Shown here in pieces: positions 52,101 through 61,049 of a stretch of 64,000 nucleotides of DNA. The position numbers were made by a program, and so were the translations under genes. Under the pieces are notes generated by a model. That model searched no databases. It was given only the letters and a program-made list of their open reading frames with translations, and was not told the DNA's origin. Position 1 is the first letter of the stretch. The number at the start of each line of letters is the position of its first letter. This DNA comes from Saccoglossus kowalevskii (Eukaryota > Hemichordata > Enteropneusta > Harrimaniidae). The stretch is from assembly GCF_000003605.2 (NCBI RefSeq), contig NW_003158224.1, positions 231,468 through 295,467 on the forward strand, read 5' to 3'.

Positions 52101-52250
52101 TGTGAGTTAGCATACAGGAAGTTCGGGTCCAAGTAAAAAAGCACATGTGAATGAAAAGATATCGACAAGAAATTTTACACTTTTTACCTGTGACGCGTTC
52201 ACTGGTTGGATATATTCGTGGTTAGTCCTACTGATCGCCAATGTTGCCAT
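27741..52250 (-). CDS. Sp1/Sp3/Sp4-class zinc-finger transcription factor, whole coding span in five exons
   Basis: Exons 52250-52188, 52068-51015, 30213-29931, 28740-28541 and 28165-27741 sum to 2,025 nt, exactly 675 codons (674 residues plus stop), and every intron is GT-AG. Order of parts: short N-terminus; SP box [14 protein letters not shown] (residues 26-39); Gln/Ser/Thr-rich activation region to about 445; Btd box [10 protein letters not shown] (453-462); fingers at C480/C485/H498/H502, C510/C515/H528/H532 and C540/C543/H556/H560; low-complexity C-terminus with a 14-Gln run. Finger helix residues read KHA, RER and RHK, the Sp/KLF set that recognises GC boxes (family knowledge). The SP box, the glutamine-rich domain and the intron in the linker between fingers 2 and 3 place it with Sp1-4 rather than Sp5-9. 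It is somewhat shorter than vertebrate Sp1/3/4, which are nearly 800 residues. It is expected to be a nuclear activator at GC-box promoters. I give no symbol because an invertebrate Sp1-4 gene may be the single pro-orthologue of several vertebrate genes. Confidence 0.95.
28166..28540 (-). other. Sp gene intron 4 (375 nt)
   Basis: Donor GTATGTAGAA, acceptor TTATTTCCAG. It splits the linker between fingers 2 and 3 in the HTG|GEK region, the position expected for Sp1-4 genes. No other content recognised. Confidence 0.88.
28541..28740 (-). CDS. Sp gene coding exon 4: zinc fingers 1 and 2
   Basis: After a TTTCAACAG acceptor it encodes [10 protein letters not shown] and fingers 1 and 2. Finger 1 is C-X4-C-X12-H-X3-H with helix KTSHLRA; finger 2 is the same spacing with helix RSDELQR; the linker is TGERP. 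It ends inside the HTG codon of the second linker (phase 1, ACAG|GTATG). Confidence 0.97.
28741..29930 (-). other. Sp gene intron 3 (1,190 nt)
   Basis: Donor GTAAGACTGA, acceptor TTTCAACAG. It contains one copy of a dispersed AT-rich repeat (29080-29313) and two adjacent copies of AACCTTTGACTTT-like sequence around 29527-29553. I see nothing coding. Confidence 0.85.
29080..29313 (-). repeat. Dispersed AT-rich repeat R2, copy 3
   Basis: In reverse complement it reads CACAAATTCACAAAATAGTC, then TCTGCACTTTCCTTC, GTGGGACAAAAATTG and TTTTGTCTGTTAGCTCCAAA, matching copy 2. It lies in Sp intron 3. Confidence 0.6.
29931..30213 (-). CDS. Sp gene coding exon 3: second activation segment and Btd box
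   Basis: Starts after a TTTATCACAG acceptor and reads [20 protein letters not shown], then an Ala/Thr/Val/Gln-rich stretch, then [19 protein letters not shown]. The last part is the Btd (Buttonhead) box, the CxCPNC motif found just ahead of the fingers in all Sp proteins and absent from KLFs. The donor is AG|GTAAGA in phase 2. Length 283 nt fits the phases of the flanking exons. Confidence 0.95.
30214..32111. other. Intron 2 sequence, nothing recognised
   Basis: The longest non-gene frame of the window (147 codons, minus, 31693-31250) lies here. It is Leu/Ser/Phe-rich with a hydrophobic stretch, as expected of AT-rich chance frames, and has no known domain. Confidence 0.6.
32112..32302. mobile_element. 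TA-flanked palindromic MITE, copy B (191 bp)
   Basis: TA at both borders (32110-32111, 32303-32304); ends CTGTAGAATACTTTATTTTC and GAAAATAAAGTATTCCACAG. In Sp intron 2, the cleanest copy. Confidence 0.8.
32303..35291. other. Intron 2 sequence, nothing recognised
   Basis: AT-rich; short (TA)n at 32781-32797. No repeat shared with the rest of the window was found. Confidence 0.55.
35948..35997. other. Assembly gap (50 N) inside pearl-like copy 3
   Basis: All N; hides the left end of the nested element. Confidence 0.99.
36001..36355. mobile_element. Second HINE-like element nested in pearl-like copy 3 (left end lost in gap)
   Basis: Different sequence, same plan: two diverged core units (about 36001-36170 and 36170-36270), an ACGGACGC microsatellite at 36271-36304, and a terminal hairpin in which GTCCCCG/CGGGGAC (36321-36327, 36347-36353) encloses TTCGGAC/GTCCGAA, followed by TAA. 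It is flanked by pearl core sequence on both sides, so it inserted into the older element. Confidence 0.7.
36686..40082. other. Intron 2 sequence, nothing firm recognised
   Basis: A small perfect palindrome AAAGTAAT-AA-ATTACTTT lies at 39748-39765. Part of the sequence just before 40083 may belong to the fossil recombinase element, but I see no boundary. Confidence 0.5.
40083..40445 (+). mobile_element. Fossil fragment of a tyrosine-recombinase-bearing transposable element
   Basis: The frame encodes the C-terminal catalytic part of a tyrosine recombinase, with the GHSFR and LGRW...RYIH motifs characteristic of the family. This type occurs in DIRS/Ngaro retrotransposons and in Cryptons; the fragment is too short to say which. 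The N-terminal half of the recombinase and any other domains are not present nearby, so the element is broken and old. It lies in Sp intron 2, antisense to the gene. Confidence 0.75.
40613..40697. repeat. Compound hairpin downstream of the recombinase fossil
   Basis: The outer stem TTATCTTGGG (40613-40622) pairs with CCCAAGATAA (40688-40697). Inside it, ACTATGCCAATT (40627-40638) pairs perfectly with AATTGGCATAGT (40647-40658) across an 8-nt loop. Confidence 0.8.
40796..41039. repeat. Tandem array of small GTAG...CTAC hairpins
   Basis: At least six short stem-loops in a row, each opening GTAG and closing CTAC with changing inner arms: 40796-40821 (ATGG/CCAT), 40825-40837 (GTAGC/GCTAC), 40917-40941 (GTAGTTAC/GTAACTAC), about 40945-40969 (GCAG/CTGC), 40979-41003 (GCAG/CTGC), 41015-41039 (GTAG/CTAC). 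The last ones repeat at about 35 bp with consensus TGTAGTTGCAGTCATGCTGC. Partner changes keep pairing in several units. Confidence 0.75.
41138..41201. repeat. Hairpin GGCTCGCCG / CGGTGAGCC after the array
   Basis: A nine-base stem with one G-T pair, followed by a C-rich run and AATAAA at 41224-41229. May mark the 3' end of the fossil element (inference). Confidence 0.5.
41230..42735. other. Intron 2 sequence with MITE copy C only
   Basis: Otherwise AT-rich, no frame or repeat recognised. Confidence 0.55.
41697..41886. mobile_element. TA-flanked palindromic MITE, copy C
   Basis: Starts CTGTAGAATACTTTATTTTA after TA and ends AATAAAGTATTTTACAA. More diverged than copies B and D. In Sp intron 2. 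Confidence 0.7.
42736..43555. mobile_element. Pearl-like (HINE) element, copy 4
   Basis: Left end AACAAGCAGCCTGTCTGCTG, then a short first core unit and four more at about 42944, 43101, 43261 and 43418 (157-160-bp steps). The microsatellite is reduced to ACACGGACG, and most of the terminal hairpin is missing: ATAAGCGGGAGCTAA instead of the two-armed stem. Inside Sp intron 2. Confidence 0.8.
44058..44121. repeat. 32-bp perfect tandem duplication
   Basis: Two adjacent units starting CGATACACACCCTTTTATCA, identical except for the last base. Inverted ATTTATTTAAA / TTTAAATAAAT flank the pair (44047-44057 and 44149-44160). Confidence 0.85.
44248..44443. mobile_element. TA-flanked palindromic MITE, copy D (196 bp)
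   Basis: TA at 44246-44247 and 44444-44445; ends CTGTGGAATACTTTATTTTC and GCGAAAATTCTACAG. The right inverted repeat has lost part of the AATAAAGTA segment. In Sp intron 2. Confidence 0.78.
44444..51014. other. Intron 2 sequence, 5' part, nothing recognised
   Basis: 6.5 kb of AT-rich DNA with a poly-G tract and poly-A runs. No protein motif or shared repeat was found. A first intron segment this long behind a promoter is a normal place for enhancers, but none can be named from sequence. Confidence 0.5.
46151..46171 (+). repeat. Poly-G tract
   Basis: GGGGC followed by 16 G. Similar C-runs occur at 7649-7663 and 41201-41216. Confidence 0.9.
51015..52068 (-). CDS. Sp gene coding exon 2: SP box and glutamine-rich activation region
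   Basis: Opens [18 protein letters not shown], the SP box at the N-terminal side of Sp1-4 proteins, right after a CTTACAG acceptor. The remaining ~330 residues are rich in Gln, Thr, Ser, Asn, Ala and Val with hydrophobic residues interspersed, as in the Sp A/B activation domains. An eight-Gln run lies at residues 118-125. The exon ends G|GTAAGC in phase 1. In Sp1 such regions contact TFIID subunits (family knowledge); nothing here proves that for this protein. Confidence 0.93.
52069..52187 (-). other. Sp gene intron 1 (119 nt)
   Basis: Donor GTAAAAAGTG, acceptor CCCCTTACAG. The acceptor's pyrimidine tract is itself a GC box: the plus strand reads GGGGCGGG at 52075-52082. Confidence 0.85.
52188..52250 (-). 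CDS. Sp gene coding exon 1 (start codon exon)
   Basis: Encodes 21 residues, [20 protein letters not shown] followed by Q, and ends CAG|GTAAAA in phase 0. The ATG has A at -3 and G at +4, a strong start context. Reading upstream in the same frame I meet a TGA about 50 nt away with no other ATG between, so this is the first possible start unless an upstream spliced coding exon exists. The sequence itself is not conserved enough to recognise; its identity rests on joining in frame to the SP-box exon. Confidence 0.8.
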
Positions 52251-53500
52251 TCTCAGAGATTTCCTCTCTCCGTACAGTGCGAAGAGAACAGAGGAAAACG
52301 TTCATACAGACATGAATAAAAAATGCAATATTTTTTTACAAACACACACACCAGCTGCACATTGTGTGACGCAGCACGCCTACCGAACATAGTGTATCCG
52401 TCCGCGAACCTAGTGAATTTTTCGCATAAGCATAACAGCGCGTTGACCTCAACAGTTTCAACCGATATTCGTCGCCAAATGCTCCCCGAAATCGACCCCA
52501 GTTGTCGGAAATGGAGTTTAGAGAAAATACACACTTTTCGGTGAAAACGCGGAGGAATATGCTATGAAATAGGAGTCACGCTCAAATGATCGGCATTAAT
52601 TGATGTTCGTTGATTGACAGGAGCTGAACAAAGAGGCCAACATTAAAGGAAAAAGCCGCAATGGTTTCGACGACCCCACTTTCTCATTTGCTGATCAAAA
52701 CATTCGCGTCGCGTACTCTGAATTTGCTATGAAATTTCTCGAAAAAAGTCTCAGAGAGTCAAAATGTCAGGCGGAATGAGTCAAATCTAAGATTTTAGAA
52801 TATCACCATAATTTAACTAACCAAACGCGTTTTTTGTGAGCGTGGGAATGACCCGGGGACACTAGAAACAGAAAGCTTTTGATTGATTACTTTGTCAACA
52901 AGCAATTTCAGGCAGACGTCGCATAGGCGCGGTGCTTTACGCAAATATCTCCCCGATGATTGGTCAACATAATAGCACGGAACACTTAGCGGCAACTAGT
53001 TAGTGTGATTTATCGGTATTATTTGGGACTTATCAGCGTTAAAACTGGGCAAAGGCGTGCGTTTTAGTTCGACAACGTAACATGATATGTCATAGAAGGT
53101 TTCCAGCTGATCGTGAAATGAAAACTGACCTCTGAAAGGGTCTATGAGTAGACTTTAGGAAGAAACTCCCAGTGCATTCGCGCTCTTGACATCAAAGGGG
53201 GCGGCGCCTTTGTACTACGGATAAAGATCAGTCGCATAAAATATGAGACGTCAGGGCTTGGGTGGGAGGCATAATGAAATTTGCCTTGCGCTAACAACAT
53301 TTGAGAATCTCTTTGATGCTGCCGCCGCAATTGATCGAGGACTGCCAATAAAATTGCGCCCAACACAAAACATGTCGCTTTCGATGCACGCACAGACACA
53401 TTCGACTCAGTTTCACACTCCTGGGTAGTTTTCATCGTGCTGTCTTTTCGTTTTCTGACTTTATTTCGCGATTACAACGACCCGCCTCGTCCGCGTTTAG
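52251..53500 (-). promoter_or_regulatory. Probable 5' UTR and promoter region of the Sp gene
   Basis: This is the sequence upstream of the start codon and is richer in CpG than its surroundings. It holds a GC box GGGGGCGG near 53197-53204, CCCGCC-type boxes near 53480-53510, and inverted CCAAT (ATTGG) near 52960. No clear TATA box is seen at a fitting distance. GC boxes upstream of an Sp gene would allow self-regulation (inference). The transcription start cannot be placed from sequence alone, and an upstream non-coding exon is possible. Confidence 0.45.
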
Positions 53501-56500
53501 CCCCGCCGAAAATGGGCTGAGTTTAAGGTTGGGTGTAGCCAAACGGGGTCAGTATTTACGTATTTCGCAGCCGGTTACGCCCTTGGCGGAGCTATATGGC
53601 AGGTCGAGGCGGCGTTTCAGAAAGAGCCTCCCTGTTTTTGTTGCGTACACAACCAAAACAATACAGTCTATGGCAGTCAGCGTGTGGTCCAGGGAAAAGC
53701 TCGAATGAATGAAACCTAACCGTTTATAATCGAGTGCAACGACAGACCATGAACAGACTCGAGCGTAAGTATCTAGAGCGCGAACCCGACACAGATTCCC
53801 GGGACCTACTAGTATATCAATGAACGCATCCCCAGTCACACTCACCCCGCTTCATATACCACCCAATGTTGCACGACAACACAAACCATCTATAGTATAT
53901 TGTAAACGATTTACCAACATTTATATTTTATTTATATTTCTTTTTTTTTTCTTCGATTTCCCAAAAATTCTTTTATTTTATTCTTTTTTTTCTTATACTC
54001 ACTTTTTTTTCGTGCTATATCCACATGTTAGGACTTTTTTTTCCTCTTATTCGCCAAAGTAAAACATCTATCTCCGTGTGACAGGCCATAAAAATGGTGC
54101 TGGAATTCTGCCAACGTTTAGTATCTTCATAAAGTCATGGATATAAAAAGAAAGAATGAAGTCGATATGACCACAATAAACGTTTATAGCTGCTTCATAC
54201 AAAGAACATAGCCCATCAATCTTACGCCCCATCACCGTGTGCCTCGGGGCGTAGACCGGACTTTTTTTCTTGTTGTATAGGGTGGGTGGAATTACCCAAA
54301 CATTACTTTAAAACTCAAAGTATTTTTCAACTTTTTGAAAAAAATGCATAATTTGCTTACATAAATATCAAAACCGTTTGTGCAATTTTTGCAAAAATGC
54401 CGATGTAAAGGTTTCCGGTGAATCCCATGCTAAACACACGTGAAAAAGTAGCGTTGAAGAAATACAGCGACCGCGCGATATTTAACAATCTCGCGCAATA
54501 TATTAATCACAAGGCCACTCGCTATCTATTTTGCTATTTTTACTACACAGAATAGAAACTTGCAACATAGCCTAATGTATTTAAACGATATATTGCCAAC
54601 CTGAAACGAGGCTTTACGAATACGAATTTCAAAAGAGCTAGCAAAACCTGACAATAACTCATAACTCGACCATATATTATGTTGGTGCATTATATCACAG
54701 CGTAACAAATAAGCAATTACAACAGTTCGTTTGTGATTCTGTAAACTACGCATATTTCAAAACTACGTAAGATCAATGAAGAAAAGAGCGCTACCTCCGA
54801 CAAACCACCGTTATTGTAATAGGGGCCTAACGCGTAATTTCAAAAGTTGCACACAAAAATGTTTATTTCTATTTAAAAACATTTCACTTTTTTATGGCAA
54901 GAATACATCAAATCAAATAAAAATACACTTTTTTACTATTTTTAGCATCACGTAACTTATCTATTATACATTCCACGCAATACAATATTTTTTTATTATT
55001 GAGTATTATTTTCGATTTTTTGCACGGAATTTATTCATTGCTCAATCATCAATCATGGATGAGATGATTCAGGGAAATGTTAGTTATTTTATGATATTTA
55101 CCACACACACAAAACAAAAACAACAACAAAATAACACGCAACTGTAAAATTGTTTTGGCGAAAATTAATTCAACTCCGTATACACATGGAGCTCCATGAT
55201 ATAAAATACATCGTTTGTTTCTGCTCTCGGAACTGTTTCGGGCGCCGCTTATCAATATTTAGGGCATACTAAACACAGCAATACTTACAGAAATATTTCG
55301 ATGGAATCGTGATGATAAAAACTTAAAATCCGAAGGAGAAAATGTGTTTTCGTGATAGTTAAATTATTTGTAAAGTTTCTCGAAATTAGTACCGTTGCTA
55401 AATGGCGGCATAATATATACTGTACATTCTCTTAGCATTTTGTTAATTTAGTCACCATTTAAATAAGTTTTAAAGCAATCCGATCACCCAAATAATTTTA
55501 TATTTTACGTGAAAACACTGACTGACGTCATCTTTTTAACGACGCTTTATAAATTAACTAATAACTTCAGGAGGCAGCATTCAAGACTTGTGTTGTTATA
55601 TATACATGTATTCAGAAAGCTGATTATGGTAGTAAACTGGGCTTGATTTTTGCATAAAACAACTTTTTGGCCCCGAAACCATAAACAATAAATTAGTCTG
55701 AACAACTTTTTCCGAACTGGTATCATTTAAAACATCTTTTCACGAAGATAAAAAATGATCACGGGTAAGAACATAGTACAAGCAATCAAAACTTGGCATT
55801 TTATGCATATTTTACTTTCATCGAATGCTCTTCTTAAAAAAGACAGAAGATGATTTGAAATTTTCAAAACTATTGTACAAGAGGTATTGCAGGCCAAATT
55901 TAATTTCTTGTTGAGGGCACAAAAATAAACCTGGATGTTTGCTAAATTTGCACAAGGCATCCTAAGTTCATGTAATAATTGTAGTTTTCCTAACGACCCC
56001 TTGACTTTCATTATCTAGTCAAAAGTCATAGTTATCGATACGAAGACGTTCCTCGTAGTATAGTTGTTTAAAATCCAAAGTACAAAATGTAAATAACATT
56101 CTAAAATTAAAATTTTCCACTAAAATGTTTTCTCTCGTTTTCATGTGTGCTCCCCTGAAAAAGATTCAAATTTCGAGTCCACAGCATAAAATTGATGTAT
56201 ACTCTTCAAAAAGTAAAGTTTTAATGAAAAAAGGGTCTGTCTATACTGACGAACACACGTCAACCACGGAGCTGGGCATGGTGACGATTATGGCAGCTAT
56301 TGTTTTATGAAAAGTCTGTTTGAACTCAGACTAGTAATACATTGTATTACTAGTCTGTGGTTTGAAGTTCATACTGTTTCCCACGTGTCGATCGAACTGT
56401 CTGTCACATTGACATGTTTACACTATTATAATTAAAAATAATTCTTTCATTATATATTATATACATAATAATATTAAATTACGTACAATGTGTTGAAATT

Positions 56501-59500
56501 GCTTTTATTTGAAATAAATTAATATAATTACGAGGCCCAAAACAATCGTTCACAATGTTGACGTATTTCATTTGTTATGCGCATGCGTCACATTCTGAAT
56601 GCAATGAAACGAAGAGGGAGAGCGGAGACGTGCCTCGGAAAGTAAAACACCTACTACAAGACATTGCGCAAGAACACATCATTACCGAAATCGTTGCGTT
56701 TAGAAATGAGAAATAAAAAAACTGTCATATTTAACTCACAAAGACCCAAGCAATTTAAATGCCTGCGTCTGCCTATTTTAAATGATTAAATCTGCACGCA
56801 CAAAAACTATTGAAGACGACGAGAGAAGAAAATAACGTCAAAATAAAAGCGGCTCTAGGGGCATGATGTCCATAGAATAAACCGTCACTTTCTTAGAAAA
56901 AGAAGTTTATTCGAAATCTCTGAATGTATACACGAGATATTCATAATAATTTAACTGCTTTTAACCAGGCTACGCTCGAAGAGTGTGAGTTTTTTGTTCG
57001 ATCCACGTCGCTCACTTAACGCCCGTTTATTAAAAATAAACCAGGCAGACACCCCTTCAAGCGACAGATTGTGAACGCCTCAGGGTGAACTGCGAAAGGG
57101 CAAACACAGACGGTTTCCGAGTACGTACTGGAGCAGCATTCTCTGAGCCGCTCAATGATTTCTATTATTCCAGTTTCATCAATCATGTCATCCAATCGTG
57201 TTTTTCTTTTTCTTTTAATTTTTCCACCGTCGCGTTTTAAGTCAAGAAAAGTACGTATTCCGAACTCACAACTTGTATTCATTCGTGTATCATATCATAA
57301 AAACGTAAACGGGAAGATGCTAAGGCATTGGTACTGAGAATATTTTATATGAGTATTTTTGCTAGTACATGTTGCGGACTGTGTGGAGTGTAACTTTTAA
57401 AGCTGTAATGTTTCATTAACCAACCAACAACCAACTAGTTAATAATTGGAAAACTGTCGAACGACCAGGACAGACACACTAACTAACTGAGTTCAAATTT
57501 ACATTTTGAATCATTTATTTCTTTGTTCGTTCATTCATTCATTCGTTTATTTTTTTTTACATTTCACGAACCAGGTAAGAAAACTTCTTGACGGCCCTTA
57601 TCCATTCACGTTCGCCCAATCACCAAATATGACGTCAGGGATTTCGGCCACGTGTACATGAATTCCATGACTCGACTGCATATGCAGGACACTGTATATA
57701 ATAACATTGTTATCAGTCATTACGTGTGGTACCAATTCAAGTTACAATGTACTATTAAAAACGGTCAAAGTTGAGATTACCTTCTGTTATGATTCGGGTG
57801 GTGTTCTGATGTATAATGCGACAAACACTAATATTACGCAGTCGTTGATTTCATTTACGCATGCCTGTGTCCACATTGAGTTACAATATTTTGACGGGCG
57901 GGGCACATCGAACTCAACAATTTCAAACAAGATCCTTATCTAGTAAACATATAAAGATAATATGAGTTTTCTACATTTGTTAGAAACAGCGAAAATGACA
58001 AAATTGACGCAATATTTTGTCACTTTAATATACCCCCTGTAAGTACACTATAAATGCGTTCATTATTAACTAGGCTTACTTTCGCTATTTTCGCTAAATT
58101 CACATGAACATTGCCATGACAATACAACTCATTGTTGCAATAGCGAATTCGTGAACTTGAAGTGTACATGCTCAATATATCAAAATAGTGAAATTAAATG
58201 CCAGTAGAAATAAATGGCTTGACAGTAATGGTGATAAGGGGCGGAATTGGTGTAACATCGTTATTGATATTACCCGGATAATACATATCAACCTCTGTGA
58301 GGACTGAGAAGTTTTACATCTAAGACGACTCTATAATTTGCTTTATCTAAGGTTATTCATACTACATACACGCTATTTAGAAATATATGCAAATACAAAT
58401 CATTCAGATACAAATTAATATGTAGATTTTCACTAAAACGTAATATTTATGTATTTCGAGATTTTACATAATCCATCATCATAGTAACACCCGTTTCTAG
58501 TATTCCAGAACATACATAGAAAATAAAATATAAAAAATGTAACATATCCATATCTGGTGCGTCGTGCATCCATGAAAATAATACATATGGCATGCATGAA
58601 ACATAATAACAAATATGGAGTATTGTCACATTATTTGGTCACGTGATAGAAACCTGTATTATTTTCTCTGTTTACTCAACGCTTCATTCGGCGTGCTGAC
58701 ACTAGGACGGGATTATCCTAAAATGGTTTATAATATATTTTAGATGTCCGTTGATTTAAATCAAGGTTTCATTGTAATTGTCAATTTTATATAACGCGCC
58801 TGTAAATCAAGGCCGTGAACAGATCTGCTTATTCTAGAACAAACATACATTATGTATTATTTAACATTTCTATTCAAGTTCGTTTCTATAGTAACGCGTC
58901 AAGTTGAATACAGAGACGTCAGTCAGTCCAGAAATGGTTTGTAGGTCCATGGTCCAGCGGATTACACAGCTTTTAAGTTTAATTTAAAAATTAAAATCAC
59001 AGAGATTTAAACATTTCTAGAGCCGAGGAAAAGATTAACGTCGTTAACGATGGTGTGTCGACACTTAACGGTAATGATTATGCCGTTGACCTTTTTGTGA
59101 TGCGCCTCCTTGAATACAAATGAAGGACTCCAAGGGACACAATTTACGAGGAATTGATTGTGATCCTCGCGTTCACGATTGCGCAACTTCCTATTCGAAA
59201 CTAGTGCGAATCGTGCTCCCATCCTGGTGAAATCATGTCTTAGTTTGCTATCTTCGACGGAGACAAACGAAAACTGATGGGCCAGAATTAAAATACGAAA
59301 TGTAGAGCCGGGTGCTGTAAAGGTATTATCATTTTAAAGAGCCGGCGTCGCTTTGATGTTGGTGTATTGTTGGCGATGAATGGGAGTCTAACAATGAAGC
59401 GAAAAGAAGACTTGAATCTGCATTACGGATCTATTTTTGGAAGATTGCCCAACCTACTCATGAATATTAATTTAACAATGACCAATCGGGAGACACGAGC

Positions 59501-60035
59501 TTTCGCTTTCGCAGTTAATAGAAAGCGTGAGGCTGGGTTTGCTATTTTTGTTAAAGGTTTGTTGAATGAATATATCTAATTTTGCGAGGATTCGTTGTCT
59601 GTTCTTTATATGTGAACAATGTTTTTTTATAATACGTTCATATGAAGAAAAATATATATATTGTACCTCTCTGCAAACTGAATGTGACCGCACTGGTCTG
59701 TTATGCTTACGGGGATCCATACTTCATCGATATTTGATTCAAAATGTGCTCGATGTTCGATTATCGGCGATGTACTTTTAAACATGTATTAACACTACCA
59801 TGGATACTACCTTCAGTGAAATTATGAGGATTGCAAGCGTTTTCTTATAGTATGCGTCACATCCAGTCGATGTTTCGACGATTAACTTTCTCGTCATGGG
59901 AGAGGCGCCTTGCCGTAGATTGTGACACTGTCAGTTTTAGATAAGCTTTCATAAATCAATTAGTAATCCAATTCTCAATTGAAATGTAATTATTAGAATA
60001 TGAAAAATGTGAAAAAACGTATTATTCAGTTCGCT
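53501..60035. other. No gene recognised
   Basis: Pyrimidine-rich run at 53935-54045; hairpin TACGCCCC...GGGGCGTA at 54223-54253; perfect palindrome at 56327. The minus-strand frame 57282-57016 (88 codons) is the most protein-like here but is unrecognised. Confidence 0.5.
56327..56357. repeat. Perfect 15-bp-arm palindrome
   Basis: CAGACTAGTAATACA, one T, then TGTATTACTAGTCTG. The flanks carry a partial direct repeat (GTTTGAACT / GTTTGAAGT). Confidence 0.85.
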
Positions 60036-60040
60036 AAAAA
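60036..60040 (-). terminator. RNA polymerase III terminator of the tRNA-Leu gene
   Basis: Five T on the minus strand, 7 nt after the tRNA 3' end, the usual Pol III stop signal. Confidence 0.75.
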
Positions 60041-60047
60041 TTACATG

Positions 60048-60130
60048 TAGTGCGGGTGGGATTCGAACCCACGAGGACCAACGTCCATTGGAACTTAAGT
60101 CCAACGCCTTAACCGCTCGGCCACCGCACT
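60048..60130 (-). tRNA. tRNA-Leu (anticodon UAA)
   Basis: The minus strand folds as a class II tRNA of 83 nt. Acceptor AGTGCGG pairs with CCGCACT plus discriminator A; D arm GCCGAGCGGTTAAGGC; anticodon stem TTGGA/TCCAA around loop CTTAAGT, giving anticodon TAA; long variable arm; T arm GTGGG-TTCGAAT-CCCAC. The A box TGGCCGAGCGG and B box GGTTCGAATCC are intact. There is no intron and no encoded CCA. A T5 run follows 7 nt downstream. Confidence 0.95.
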
Positions 60131-60806
60131 TGCATGAAGTTCATGACGATTGTTTTATACCAAATTAAGTGTATTCTAAATGTTATTGTAGGGTGATTTA
60201 GCGGTTCGACCCAAAAGGTTCCAGGGATTAATATTCATAGAACACACATAAAAGATCATTTGTCGAGTCGTATACGAACGTAAAAAAGACAGCCGGCTAA
60301 AATGATCTTTTAGAATTTGAGGGCGCTGTTTATGATGTAAACTCGCAGGGAGGAACCAATCACCTGTGATCGTGTTGTTCATCATTTACCCATGCGCTTC
60401 AGACACCCATGGTTTATTTATTTACTGGTATAAACAAATTGAGTTGAATAGTTTTAGGTTAAGATTCAGACCAGTGGAAATGAAAATCCAGTCATAGTGA
60501 AAATCAAATAAGTACATTTACACAAACAGGGGCATGTAACTGTGGGTATCCTCGGGACGGAGCTACGTCACAGACGTTCCACGTTGCTAAGACGCGCACC
60601 ACTGTACATGCATTTCTATGGGCTCTGTGCTCGCTGCTGTGGAACGCCGGTCGAGCCGGTGAAATTCGAGAAAACAACACAAACTCAACTTTGAAGTGAT
60701 CCCGAACAACCAAATTTATATATGTTACACACGTAGGGCTAATCTTGTTACACTGTTTTGGGGAGTATCAACAACCATCCCAAAGTACCGTTTTCTGCGA
60801 GTTTTG
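60131..60806. other. No gene recognised; CRE-like sites
   Basis: Around 60560-60600 there is TACGTCAC and a GTTGCTAAG motif in CpG-richer sequence, possibly a promoter. No exon identified. Confidence 0.4.
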
Positions 60807-60814
60807 GGCCTTTG

Positions 60815-60847
60815 TTTTCACCGCCGCGGGTTGCCAGGCGGTGAAAA
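60815..60847. repeat. GC-rich hairpin
   Basis: TTTTCACCGCC and GGCGGTGAAAA form a perfect 11-bp stem around an 11-nt loop; outer GGGC (60807-60810) and GCCC (60849-60852) can extend it. Confidence 0.75.
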
Positions 60848-60977
60848 TGCCCGGATGTCCGCCCTCGAGGATTCCTTTTATGTAACCTTAGTTATAAAGT
60901 AGACCTTAACATATTTTAAGGTATATGGTTATAACATATATGACTATAATCTCCAACTAGACAAACATACATTCTCT

Positions 60978-61027
60978 TGTTTGTTTGTTTGTTTGTTTGT
61001 TTGTTTGTTTGTTTGTTTGTTTGTTTG
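60978..61027. repeat. (TTTG)n microsatellite
   Basis: About twelve pure TTTG units. Confidence 0.95.
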
Positions 61028-61049
61028 GTTTTTCAATAAAATACAGAAG

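Noticed and set aside
53142-53845. 97- and 98-codon minus-strand frames upstream of Sp exon 1
   Set aside because: They lie in the CpG-richer promoter region, where chance frames are longer; no motif and no in-frame link to exon 1.
54223-54253. Hairpin TACGCCCC / GGGGCGTA
   Set aside because: An 8-bp stem with a 15-nt loop; not unusual enough without other copies.
58945-58970. tRNA A-box match TGGTCCAGCGG
   Set aside because: No B box, no foldable anticodon arm; too little for a tRNA or SINE call.
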